Source of the DNA: Pyropia haitanensis
Lineage: Eukaryota; Rhodophyta; Bangiophyceae; Bangiales; Bangiaceae
DNA length: 64,000 bases
NCBI GenBank assembly: GCA_008729055.1
Contig: SDUX01000002.1
Span: 4,863,874-4,927,873, forward strand
Direction: 5' to 3'
In this document: piece after piece, positions 1 to 11,105 of the stretch
How positions within the stretch are numbered: position 1 is the first letter of the stretch
Layout of the letters: each line of letters opens with the position of its first letter
The notes under the pieces: generated by a model
Databases searched by the model: none
Seen by the model: the letters and a program-made list of their open reading frames with translations, nothing else
What the model was told of the DNA's origin: nothing
Position numbers and translations under genes: made by a program

Positions 1-661
1 GGGAAGGTTGAGGGGGGGAGGGGGGGAGGGGGGGGGAGGCGCCGCCATCGGCGCCACCCACCGTACCAGCGGCACCGCTGCCAGTCGTGGTGGCACACGC
101 AGACACTGGGGGACGGGGGGGGGGGGGGGGGGGGGGCGGCGCAGGGACGGCAGAGGCACAAGGGCGGGCCGACGTGGCCCGCGGAACGGCCGGCGCGCGC
201 GCGTTTCATCGACGAAGAGCAGCTGTGAAGAGAAACGGCCACCACACGAGAGGGGTCCCATGCATCGTTGTACCGCGCTGCCAGGCTCCGAAAGTTTGGT
301 GAACGGGCATACAGCTGACTGAGCATGCCACGTCAAGTTTTTTCTGAGCCACGTTGCGCAACGTGAAAATATGGACGTGTCGGACGATACATCCGCTCCC
401 GAGACTCGTGCAACGCGGCTTGGCCCCACACGGATGCTCGCAGCCTCCATGGCGCATTGGGAGGGCATGCGACCGTCGGTGGGGGGGGCGGCGGACCGCA
501 TCCACCGCGGCAGCGGCCCGTAGGGGGGGGTGGAGTATGCGGACAGGGAGGGAGTGGGGTATAGAAAACGGGCACAGCCGCCGCCGGAAGGGGCGGCGGC
601 GCAGCGGGCCGGGGGGGGGAGCGCCGGGGATGGTGGCCACGGCGGACGCGGCAGCGGCGGC

Positions 662-693
<32 letters not shown>

Positions 694-1411
694 CAATGGT
701 TGTACGGGGGGAGTCTAAGGGGGGGGTGAGGTGGGGGGACGCGCGGACGACCCCCGCCGGGGGTGGCGTCGACCGACGCCCGACGTGGACGCGCGCCAGA
801 CGGCGGCGGTGGCAACGGGTGGTGGTGGTGCCAACTGGGAGGCACGGGCAGGGTGTGGCGGCAGCCACGGTGCTGCCGTGGGAAGTGGCACGTTGTCAAC
901 GAGCGGTGCGGCCGCCCAGGCGTGCGAAGTCTTTGGTGGGGGCGACGCGGCCCGCGTCGGCTCCGCTCACCGCGTACTGCCGCCATGTAGGCGTGCCGTT
1001 GGGGGGGGCGCCCGCGTGACGGGGGGCACGTCAGGGGTGAAATGGAAAGGGCGAAAGCGTGGATGGGGGGGGCACAAGAGATGGGCGGGAGGAAGGGTGC
1101 GGAGGGGGAGCATTGTGGGGTGGTAGCGGAATTCATAGGGGGGCCATCCCGCGCAGCCGTGGACCTGGTACCTGAGGTGGTGGTAGGCGGGGGGAGCAGG
1201 GGGGGAGGGCGGCTCCGCCACGGCCGCCGGTCTAGCAGCAGCCGCCGCAGAGGGGCGGCGCTGGATGCGGACGACACGCCCATTCTCTTTATTTTTTCAC
1301 TGTCCCCCCCGCTCTTCCCAGTCAGCTACATTGCACTCTGAGCGCCATCAGTCAGTCAGTACGCCCCACCCGCCGCCGAAAAGAACACAGAAACCGCATG
1401 ACCAGCGGCTC
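1..1411. other. GC-rich intergenic DNA with poly-G tracts
   Basis: No recognisable gene. The stretch is dominated by G-runs (for example an approximately 21-nt run at about 116-136) and by GGC/GCG trinucleotide runs. Several open frames exist on both strands, but they encode only Arg/Pro/Gly/Ala-rich sequence with no domain. It lies downstream (3') of the minus-strand protease gene. Confidence 0.6.
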
Positions 1412-3828
1412 TCACTTCTCCACCTCAACCCACTCTTGCGAGCTGCCACAGCTGCAGAGGGGCAGCGGGGGCAGGCTCCCCTTGGATGAGAGACCCCCCT
1501 TGGATGACAGGAGCCCCTTGGATGAGAGGATCCCCTTGGATGAAAGGCCCCCCTTGGACGAAAGGCCCCCCTTGGACGAAAGGCTCCCCATCAGCCGGAC
1601 CTCATCGCGGCCCTCTTGCCACCACCGGTGGAGCAGCGCCGCGACAACGACCGCGGCGGTGGTGCTGAGTATGGCGGCGGCAGCAGAGAGGGCAATCACC
1701 CACCACGCGGCGCTGCCGCCGCCACGGGCGCTGCTGCCGATGCCGTTGCCGTCGCCGTTGCCGTCGACGTTGCCGTCGACGTTGCCGTCGACGTTGCCGT
1801 CGACGTTGCCGTCTCCCACGTCCGTGACGGGTGGTTCGCGCCCACCCACGCCGCCGCCGTCGTCGTCAGCAGCGCCGGCCGCGGGGGCGCCACCGTCGGT
1901 CGGCGCGCCGTCGGGGATGGTCCCATTGGGACGCGCGGGGGCGCCGCCGCCCGTGGCGGCGCCCGCCTCCTCCCCACCGCCATCGTCAATGCCCTCCGTC
2001 GACCCGTCGCCGCCCGCCATAATCCCCCGGATCCACACCGTGTGCGGCGCGACGAGCGTGTACACGCCCGGCTGGTCCACGTTGCCACAGTCCTGGCCAA
2101 ACGAGGTGACCCCCACCTGCACGAGGGACGTGACGGGCTCCCCCCCCCCGCCGCCGGCCGGGTGACGCTCTGGTAGAGCGGCCCGCCGCTGTCGCCCGCG
2201 CACGTGTCGCAGCCGCCCGCGAGGATGCCCGCGCACATGAGCACCGGGTGCCCAATCTGGGCGTACAGGCCGCCCAGCGGCGCGCCCGCCGCGGCGCGGC
2301 GGTACGCGCCGACGCACGCTTGCGTCGACAGGACGCGGACGTCGGCGGCCAGGAGCGTCGCGTCGGCGGCGGCCAGCCGCAGCGCCGCGTCCACCTCCCC
2401 ATACCCGGCCACCCGCGCGTACGTGTCGACGACCGGCGCCGCGGCGGGCGGCGGCAGCGCCATGACGGGCAGTGCGCCGCTGCCAGCGGCGGTGGGCGGC
2501 GGTCGGATGGGGCGGGCCAGCTCCACCACCGCCACGTCGTGGAGGCCCGTATCGGTCGCGAAGCGCGGGTCGGGCACGAACCGCGCGACGGGGTAGGGGG
2601 TGCCCCGCGTCGACGCGGCGCCGCCGGCGCCGCCGACATAGACGGTGCCATTGACGGGCACCTCGCAGTGGGCGGCGGTGAGGATGTGGCGCGGCGAGAT
2701 GACCGACCCGCTGCACACCCCGCCGGCGTCGTCGACGATAAAGGCGAGGAGCTGCCGCTCCGCGGGTGCCACCGGCCGGCCGCCCACCACCCGCGACAGG
2801 GGGGCGGGGAGGGTGGCCGGCGGCAGCGCCCGCCGCCGGCGGCGTGCCACACGCCCCCCACCCACCGCGTCGGTCAGGCGCGCTGCGGGCGGCGTGGGGA
2901 GGCTGCCCGTGCCGGCGCGCCCGCGCTCGACGGCACCCGCGGGATGGGCGGCGGCAACAGACGAGGCAGGCGCAGCGGCGGCGTCGGCGGCGCCGACGAC
3001 CGGCGCGGCACGCGGGGGTGGTGCCGTGACCGCCGGCCGGACCACCCCCCCCCCCCCTGCCCCCCCCCACAGTCGCCCGCCGCGTCGATACACCGCACCG
3101 GACACGGCGGCGGCAGCGGCTGCAGCCGCACAAACAGCGTCGCGTCACACGCGGCGCGGGCGCTGCCCGCCTCGAGCGCGACGACCAGCTCCGTCTCGCC
3201 CGGCGCCCACACGATGACCTCGTCGGCGGGTCCCCCCCCCCGCCCCCCCCCCCGCCCCCCCCCCACCCGCCACGCCGGTCGCGGCGGTCCAGTTGACCGC
3301 CGCCGGCGGGATGGGGACAAACCCCGGCGGCGTCGCGCCCGGCCGGAACGGCGGCACCCGCGTGGCGAGCGCCACCCCCGCCCGGCTGTGCCGCGCGAGC
3401 GCCGCCGCCCGGGCGGCCACGTCCGCCGCGGCCTCGCCGGCGGCCGCCACGGGGGAGAGGGTGACCGACCAGGAGGCGGCGGGGGGGGGGGCACCCGCCG
3501 CCGCAGTCGCGACGAGGAGCCACCGGAAGCGGCACGGGCAGGTGCGGCGGAGGATGGTGGGCGTGCCGTAACACGGGTGCGTGACAGAGGGGGGGGACAG
3601 CTGCCGGCCGGCGGGGGCGGGCAGCCGGTCCGCGCCGGGTGCCGCCGCCGCCGCCGCCGCCGCCGCCGCGTGCGTCGCGGCGACATTGGGGCACGGGGCG
3701 ACGGTGCCGACGGCGGCGGCCGCGGCGGCGACCAGCCGCAGCAGCCACAGGGAGACGGGACGCCCGCCGCGGGCGGCGCCCCGCCGGCGGGTGTCGGGGG
3801 GGAGGCCGCCCAGCCGTCGCCTCGGCAT
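1412..3828 (-). CDS. Trypsin-like serine protease with C-terminal membrane anchor
   Basis: Predicted secretory S1 (chymotrypsin-family) endopeptidase. The chosen start (ATG read down from 3828) gives an Arg-rich N-terminus followed by a Leu/Ala hydrophobic stretch that fits a signal peptide. Next comes a roughly 200-residue N-terminal region with several Cys. The protease domain begins at RVVGG. The triad is visible: His in LTAAHC (codon 2668-2670), Asp in DVAVVEL (2536-2538) and Ser in GDSGGP (2188-2190). An Asp six residues before the Ser (2206-2208) matches trypsin Asp189, predicting cleavage after Lys/Arg. The domain ends with a PGVYT motif. After it come Asp/Gly/Asn-rich repeats, a hydrophobic segment of about 28 residues (about 1622-1709) and a short tail of LSSKG hexapeptides ending at TGA 1412-1414. 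The frame must change at poly-C/G tracts near 3230-3265, 3043-3070 and 2136-2147, so the locus is not one open frame here. Family call is firm; the anchor is inferred from hydrophobicity. Confidence 0.88.
1478..1590 (-). repeat. 18-bp tandem repeat encoding LSSKG hexapeptides
   Basis: About six copies of an 18-bp unit (plus-strand core CCCCTTGGATGA) lie at the 3' end of the protease gene. They encode consecutive LSSKGG, LSSKGI and LSSKGL-type hexapeptides in the predicted cytoplasmic tail. The copies differ by a few substitutions and stay in frame. Confidence 0.85.
1744..1813 (-). repeat. 12-bp tandem repeat encoding Asn-Val-Asp-Gly
   Basis: Five to six copies of the plus-strand unit TTGCCGTCGACG encode NVDG tetrapeptides on the minus strand. 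They sit between the protease domain and the predicted transmembrane segment, as part of the stalk. Confidence 0.85.
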
Positions 3829-4611
3829 GCCCGCAGCACGGTGGGCAAGCAGGTGGGGGTGAGCGCGCGGGTAGCTGGGGGGGAGGGGGGGCACGCGGAC
3901 AAGAGGAGAGGGAGCGACACAATAGCGAGGGCAAGTGGGAGGGGGAAACAGGGAAGATGCGTACGTGGGGGGGGCGGGCCGGCCGCCTTGGCCGTCGGCC
4001 GACGGCAGGGGGGTGGGGGTGGGGGCGGCCGGTGTGCCAGCGTGGGTGGCCAACTCACGCGCGGCGGCCGAGGGACGTTGAAGAGGGGCTGGGGAGGCCG
4101 GCGGCCCGCACCAGCCGCGACCGCGGTGGGCACCCCACCACCGTCGGCATGGGCGTCGTCGGCGACCGCGGGCGGTAGCCGTGGCGGCCGTCACGGCACC
4201 AGCGGCACCGCCCGTGGCGGCACCGTCGCGGCCGCGGGGAGTACTCTAGTAAGCAGCGGGGCGGCGGCGGCGGGCGCCCACGGCGCGTCGGCCGGGATGA
4301 GGGGGGGGGGAGGGGGGAAAGGGGGAGGGCGTCTGACGACGCCGCGCCGGGCGGGCGAGGCGGCGGCGCGGGGGTGGGGGTGTAGCGTGGCCGCCGACGA
4401 GGCGGCTGCGGGGAGCCGCCACGGGCCGCCGCCGCGCCGGGGCGCGCGCGCCGGCGTCTGCCGCGGCGGCGGCGTCGCGACCGCCGCGGCGGTAGGGCGG
4501 CGGGCGTGGCGGCCGGCGGCGGCGGCGGCGGCGGTCGCCCCCCCCCCCCCCCCCCGCCGCCGCCGGCGTGCGCGCCCGCACGCGTCGGCGGTGGCGGGGC
4601 CCCCCCGCACC

Positions 4612-4645
<34 letters not shown>

Positions 4646-7600
4646 GACGCCGCGGCACGCCACCACCCCCCCCCGCCGCGGCCGCGGGCGCCGCCGCCGC
4701 CGCCGCCGCGGCGGCGGCGGCGGCGGCAGCCGACCCCGCCCCGCGCGCAACGACGCGGCGGCGCCGCGGCGGCCGCCCCGCCGCGCGCACGTGCGCGGCC
4801 GGCGGCGGCGGCGCGCGTCGTGGCACGCCGCGGCGGCGCGCGTCGCCGCGGCGGCAGCCCCGGGGGGGGGCGGAGGGGGGGGAGGGGGGGGGGGATGGGG
4901 GGGGTGGGAGCGGCACCGCCGACCGCCGCCCGCCCACGGATGGCTGCTGGCGCGCGGGCGGGGGCGGCGGCGGCGGCGGCGCGCGGCGGCGCGGCGGCTG
5001 GGGGGGGTGATCCGCGCATGACGGCGGCGGGGGTGGCCGTTGAGGGGGGGGGGGGGGGGGGGGGGGGGGCGGCCGGATGGGTGGATGGCAGCCGCGCGCG
5101 CCGCGGCGCGAGGGGTGGGGGGGGGGGGGGGGGGGGGTCGTGCGCGCGGCCGTGGGGGGGGGGGAGCCGCGCGCGTCGCTTGGTCTGTGGTCGGACGCGG
5201 CGCCGCGGCGGCCGGCCTTTTTTTGTTTGTTTTTTTTTGGTGGCGGCGTCGGGTGGGTGGGCAGGGTCAAAAAAAAAAAAAAAAAAAGAGCATGAGCGGC
5301 GTCGCGTGGTGATTTCGTTTGGCTGCCGGGCGATCTTTTTGGGGGGGAAAAAAAAAAAGGAGCACGTGGCGGGGGGTCGGCGGGCGTCTGCCCCCGCCGC
5401 GGCCGCGCCAGGCGGACGCGCGCCGCGGCGGCGGTGACGCCCGCCCGCGGCAAGGGAGCACCGCCCCCGTGATGGGGGGAACACTGCCGAGGCGGCCACA
5501 GGTCGCGGCGGGAGGCGGCCGAGATCGCAACGTCCCTGCCCACGGAGAGCGCGGGTGGCCCGCATCGCCGACCGTCGGCCGCAGACGGCCACGCCGCGGC
5601 GTGCGGCGGGCGCACCGGCTGGGGGCGGAATCTGCCACGGCGGTCTCGCCGTGCGGTGCTGGGGATACACACCTCGATGGAGGTGGCTGCGGTGGCACCA
5701 CTCGGCATGGCCGTTTGGGCCATCTCGGACCGCTGTGGGGGCGGCGGCTGTGGGGATTGCGGACCGCGCCGCTGGTGGGGGCCTTGCCGTGCCCCAAGAC
5801 AGGCAGTCGATGGTGTGACAAAACGTCCTCTACCAGAAAGGGTAGTGGATGAGCGGTGGGCAACAAGTTGTTGGCAAGAAGACGGAAGGGAGCTGGGGGG
5901 AGAGTCGGGGGGGTGCGCCGCCGCGGCAGTCCCCTCCGTACGGTGGCGGCGGCGGCGGCGGTGGCGGTGGCGGCTGCGCCTTGGCCGGGCTCCATCCCGA
6001 CGACGCCGCGCGGGCGGGCGGCTCGCCGCCGCCCGCCCCGCCGCGCGCGTGGCGGGACGCGCGGCGGCGGGCGGCGGCGGGCGTCGTCCACGCCGTCGAC
6101 GGGTGCGGATTGGGTGAAAAAAATGGCAAACGGGACCGCGTCAACGTGTACAACTTGTATTGCCACGTCTGGGAACGAAATAAAACTCTGGAAGCTGTCT
6201 GTTTCCTGTGAATCAGTTTTCACGCTACCCATCCTTGACCGACGCACGCCAGCGTCAACCCGCGACGGCCACACTTGTCGGCAGACCGGCGTGCGGTTTT
6301 GCAAAAAGCGTTTCTCCGCCCGCCGGGTGCGCCGGACCGGGCGGCCAACGCAGCTGCCGCCACCAGCAGCCTTGCCCTGCGCACCGCCTCTCCCCTCCAG
6401 CCACTGCCGCGGTTCGTGTCCCCCCGTTGTGCAGCCGCGGTTCGTGTCCCCCCGTTGTGCAGCCGCGGTTCGTGTCCCCCCGTTGTGCAGCCGCGGCCAC
6501 GGCGGCTCTAGCCGCCGCTGCGGGTGACGGGACGAGCGGTGGGGGGGGGCCGCGCCCGTCGGCGGCGCCCGGTGCCGCCGCTCCGCGACGGCCGACGCCG
6601 ACGCCAGAGCCACCGCACCGGCAGCCCCGCGCCCGTTGATGGCGGATGGCGTGCGGCACGACACCCGCGGCGGGTCCGCAGCGCCGCGGGCGACCGCCGT
6701 GCAAACAGGGCCGCATCGGGATCCCCCCACCCCATGGATGGCGACACGCTGGGTGGCGGCACCGCGGCGGCGGGTGGCAGCGGAGCTGTGCCGCGGCGCG
6801 GCTGCCCCGATGCCTCCAATCTGTAAGGCCCCGTTGTTGTGGATGGGCGTGCCCGCCGCTGGATGCCCCCACACGGTGGCCGCGCACCGGGGAGCGGGTG
6901 GCGTGCTGACGTGCGGCAGCACGTACACTGTCAAGCAGCCCAACAAGAGGAGGGGCGACGCGGCTGCCCACGGCCCCGCGCGAGCTGCAGGGACAGGCGT
7001 GACTGGCGGTAGTGGCAGCCGGCTGCAGGGGCACTTGCTCACGCGGAGAGGGGGGGGGGGGGGTGGGGGGGGGGAGGCGCGTCGCTCACCAGAGGGCGGC
7101 TGCTGGAACGGATCATGGGTCGTCGACGGCTGTGGCAGCGGCGGCGGCGGCGTGGACGTCCGAGCTGCATTCCGCGACAGGGGCGCGGCTCCCACTGGCG
7201 GTAGGAGGAGGCTGTGTTGCTGGTGGCGGGCGGCGGCGGGCGGCGAGGGGGGTGACGCTGCAGCCGTCGCGCGGGCGTTTGCATCTGATGACCGCAGGGG
7301 CGACGGGACGGCGACGCCACAGCGACCATCGAACCATCATGGATGCACCGGTGGGAGCGCCTGCATGGGGGCACCGGCCCAAGCGCCCCCTGCCGCCGCG
7401 TCACTTTCGACCCGGGACGGCCGCCTGTCGCGATCCGCTGCGCGCGGCGACGCGCCGTCTGCACAGACGCACGCCCGCCGCCGCCAGAGGCCGCCACCCA
7501 CCACCACACGGGGCACCGCCGCGGCGGCTGCCGCCGTCGCCGGCACCGCCGCCGCGGGATTGGTTTGCGGGGCGGGCCCCCCACAAAGGGCGGCGGATCC

Positions 7601-7654
7601 ATGACGGCGCCGCGGCCGTCGTGCGTGGCACGTCAGCCGACGCACAGCTCGCCA

Positions 7655-7691
<37 letters not shown>

Positions 7692-8677
7692 ATGGCGGTG
7701 GTCACAGCGCGGTGGAAGGGGAGTCGGGAGGGAAGGGGGCCGGCGTCTACGACGCGGTCGGCCACGCCGTCCAAAAAAAAAAGGGGGGAGCGGCGCAGCA
7801 TGCCCCGCTGTCGCGTTGCCATCGCCCGCGGTGGCGGCTGGGTGGTGGAGGGGGGGGGGGGGGGGCGGCTGCCGCCGCCGCGCCGCGTTTCCGGCCTCGC
7901 CCCGCCTCGGCGGTGCTCGTTCACCGCCGGCGCCGCGGCCGCGGCGGCGGCGGTGGTCGCCGCACCCCGCCGCGGCCGCCATGGCGGCGGGCGTCTTCCT
8001 CCCCGCCGCGGCACGCGGCGCCGCCCCGACCGCGCGGCGCCGCCGTGCACGCCCGTACGCCGGCCGTGGCGGCCGTCCCGGCCGCGGCGGCGGCGGCGGC
8101 CGGCGTGGCGGAGTGGCGGGGCGGCCGGCGCCGCGGCGGCCGCCGCGGCGGGGCGCCGCGGCCGTCGGACCGGCGGCGCGCGGCCAACACACGCGGCACC
8201 GCCGCGGGTGTTGGCGCTGCCCGTGCCCAGCGTGGGCGCTGTTCCACCGGGTTGGAGAAAAAAAACGGTTTCCACCTCCACACTCCTCCCGCGGCACCCG
8301 CAACCGTTGCCGGTCCGACTCGCCGCGGCAACCGGGTGGGCGCGGCCAGCTGTCACCCGCGCCGCGCTGCGCACGCCGTCCACGCGGGGTACGTGGCCCG
8401 TCGCGGGCGCCTCCCATTGGTGCGCAGATCCCGCTCGGCGGATCCCCGCGCCACGACCCGACCGCTCTCCCCTCGACCGCGAGCGGCGGCCGCCGCGACG
8501 CCGCCGGCCGCGCCACGGCGCCGCGGCGCCCACCCGCGCGTCCCCGCTGGGGCCGCGTCGGCCACCTCCCGCCGGCCGTGCCCTCCCGCCCGTGTCTCTA
8601 CCCTACGCCGCCCCCCCCCCCCCCTCCTCCCGATGCCACACCCCGGTCACCATCTTTCCATACCCCCCCATCTGCTC
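3829..8677. other. GC-rich intergenic region between divergent genes
   Basis: This separates the divergently transcribed protease (-) and BCKDH-E1alpha (+) genes, so both promoters presumably lie here. It holds long CGG/GCC runs (about 4500-5000), poly-G runs of more than 20 nt (about 5043-5070 and 5117-5137) and poly-A/poly-T runs (about 5218-5240, 5270-5287 and 5348-5358). Open frames of up to several hundred codons exist on both strands but give only low-complexity Ala/Pro/Arg/Gly sequence; none was accepted as a gene. A less GC-rich patch lies at about 6100-6240. Confidence 0.55.
6407..6490. repeat. 28-bp tandem repeat, three copies
   Basis: Three essentially identical direct copies of a 28-bp unit beginning CCGCGGTTCGTGTCCCCCCG and ending GTGCAG occur at 6407-6434, 6435-6462 and 6463-6490. 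They are followed by the first bases of a fourth copy. They lie outside any accepted gene. Confidence 0.9.
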
Positions 8678-8752
8678 ATGGCCGCCCGCCTCTGCTCCCT
8701 CGCGCGGTCGCTGCCCCCCGCCCCGCGCCGGCGCGCCGCGCACGCCGGCCGC

Positions 8753-8804
<52 letters not shown>

Positions 8805-10824
8805 TCGCCTACCCCGGCGCGCCCACCTCCCCCTTTACGCCGCACCTGGCCGACGCGGTCGCCGTCCCGGGCACCCCCGCGCCGTGGCCGCTGCCAACGT
8901 TCCAGCTGCTGCCGGCGGCGCCCCCCCCGGGGCCGCCACCGCCGGCGGCGGCGGCCATGGCGGTGCCGCCGCAGCCGCCGCCGCCGCCACCGTCGCGGAC
9001 CTCCTCGCCGCGCCCGGCGCGCGGCGGCTGTACGAGGGCGCCCTCGCGGCGATGCTCCGCTCCCGCGCCCTCGACGCGGTGCTCATCGCGGCGCACCGGC
9101 AGGGGCGGATCCCCTTTTACGCCGCCGCCACCGCCGAGGAGGCCGCCATCGTCGGCACCGCCGTCGCCATGGACGCCGCGGATGAGGTGTACAGCCAGTA
9201 CCGGGAGGGGGGGGTGCTGCTCGCCCGCGGCGCCCCGTACGCCACGCTCGTCGACCAGTGCGTGGGGTGCGGGCGGGACGCGGGCAAGGGGCGCCAGATG
9301 AGCGTAGGTCGGGGGGGGGGGGGTCCCCGCGTGCGGGGGGGGGGGGGGGGGGGGGGGGGGGGGTGCGGCGCCACGCGACCGCTGTGGGGGGGTGGGGGAG
9401 GGGGCGCGCCGCCATGGTCGCCGCCGCCGTGGCTGGGGGATGGCCACCGGCGCACGGCGGTGGCGGCTGGGTCGCCGCCGCCACCCGCCCCGTGGCGCTG
9501 GGGGGGAGGGGAGGGGGGGGGGGGGGGGGGGGGGGGCGGTCTGCGTCGCCACGTGCGTGCCGCGGTGCCGCCGGCGACGCGGACGGCCGCGCCGTCGAGA
9601 GAGGCGTCGACGCCCGCCCGCTCGCGCGGCGCGGGCGGCGCGGGCGCGGCCCGCCGCGGCACCAGCCAGCCGACTGACGCCCCGCGTGGCTGTGCTGTTT
9701 GCCTTGGCGTCCGCCCCCCTCCTCCCCCCCCTTCCCCCCCCCCTGCGTGCCTCTCGACGCCTCTTGCCACCGCCGGCCGCCCCCCCCTCCGTCTTTTGCT
9801 CGGGCGTGCCCCCTGCTGCCGCATCCTCGCCCCCCTCTCCCCCCCCCCCCCCCCCCCCCTCTTCCCGCCCCGCCGCCAACAGATCCACTACCAGTCCCCC
9901 GCGCACCACTTCCACACCGTCTCCTCCACGGTCGGCACGCAGCTCCTCCACGCGGCGGGCGCGGCGTACGCGCGGACGCTCCCCCCCCACCCCCCCCCCC
10001 GCCACGTCACCGCCGCCTACTTTGGCGACGGCGGCTCGTCGACGGCGGACTTTGCGGCGGCGGCCAACCTCGCCGCCACCCGCCCGTCGCCGCTGCTGCT
10101 CCTCTGCCGCAACAATGGGTGGGCGATCAGCACGCCCGCCGCGGCGCAGTGGGCGTGTGATGGCGTTGCCGGCCGCGCGGCGGGGGGGTACGGCCTCCCC
10201 GCGATGCGGGTCGACGGGGGGGACCTCCTCGCCGTCGTTGCCGCCGTGCGGGCCGCGCGGGCGGCGGCGCTGGGGGCGGCGCCCCTGCCGGGCGCGGCCG
10301 ACGCGGCGCCCGCGCGGGACGGGCGGGATGAGTGGGCGCCCGCGGCGGCGGCGGCGGCGCCCGCGGCGGCGGCGGCGGCGGCCGCGGGCGCGCGCCGCCC
10401 CACCGGCGGACCCCCTTTGCCGCCGCGGCGGCGGTGGCGCCACTGCCGCCCCGTCCTGATCGAGCTCCTCACCCTCCGCGGCGGGGACCACTCCACGTCT
10501 GACGACGCGTCGCGCTACCGCGACGCGCCGCGCGTCGCGGCCGCCGCGGCGGCGGCCGACCCCGTCGCCCGCCTCCGCGCCGTCCTTGCCGCGGCGGGCT
10601 GGTGGGGCGCCCGCGACGCGGACGTGGACGCGTACGGCCGGGAGCAGCGGGCGGCGGTGGCGGCGGCGGTGGCGGCGGCCGAGGCGGCGCCGCCGCCGCC
10701 CGCGGCGGGCCTGTTTGACGACGTGTACGACGTGGTGCCGCCGCGGCTGGCGGGCCAGCGCGCGGAGCTGCTCGCGCACCTGCGGCGGCACCCGGCCGTG
10801 TACGCGGGCGTGCCGGTCGAGTAG
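8678..10824 (+). CDS. BCKDHA: Branched-chain 2-oxoacid dehydrogenase E1, alpha subunit
   Basis: Thiamine-diphosphate-dependent subunit of the mitochondrial complex that oxidatively decarboxylates the oxoacids of Leu, Ile and Val. The start at 8678 gives an Arg-rich, acid-poor presequence typical of mitochondrial targeting, followed by a GCC-encoded polyproline run. Family motifs in order are LAYPGA..SPFTPHL, QGRIPFY, SQYREGGVLL, GKGRQM, the ThDP motif GDG-x26-NN (about 10026-10116), NNGWAISTP, YGLPAMRVDGGD and the phosphorylation-loop sequence DHSTSDDASRYR. One intron at 9304-9882 (579 nt, GTAGGT donor, CAACAG acceptor, phase 0) carries very long G- and C-runs; removing it joins GRQMS to IHYQSPAHHF as in homologues. 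Exon 1 changes frame near a C8G4 tract at about 8919-8930. Identification rests on the whole motif series, which separates it from pyruvate dehydrogenase E1alpha. It is convergent with the GH16 gene, with stop codons about 280 bp apart. Confidence 0.94.
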
Positions 10825-11105
10825 GCCGGCCGAGTAGGGGCGCCCCGCGGCGGCGGCGGGGCGCAGGGGCGCGCGTGGTGGCGTGTCGGGGGGGGTTGCG
10901 GGCGGCGCCGTCGGGCGCGGTCGGCGCGGGCGCTGGCGTGCAAGGTCAAAGGGCGTACGAGTGTGGTCTCTGTTCCGCTGTGTTCCGTCGAGTTACAAAC
11001 AGGCGTGACCACCCGTGGCGGCGCCCTCTCACTCCTCCTCTGCCTCGCCCACCAAAAAAGATACCGGGCCCACCTCGGCGGGCCCTCCCCCCCCCCCCCT
11101 GCACC

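Noticed and set aside
2248..5010. 920-codon plus-strand open frame
   Set aside because: It is antisense to the protease gene, whose catalytic motifs are unambiguous, and encodes only Arg/Gly/Pro low complexity.
4191..5723. 510-codon minus-strand frame, with a 474-codon companion in another frame
   Set aside because: Pro/Ala/Arg runs from GCC/CGG repeats, no motif, and equally long frames in other phases.
6407..6490. Possible CRISPR-like array
   Set aside because: Copies are directly adjacent with no spacers; the same holds for the 47-bp repeats at 14505-14645.
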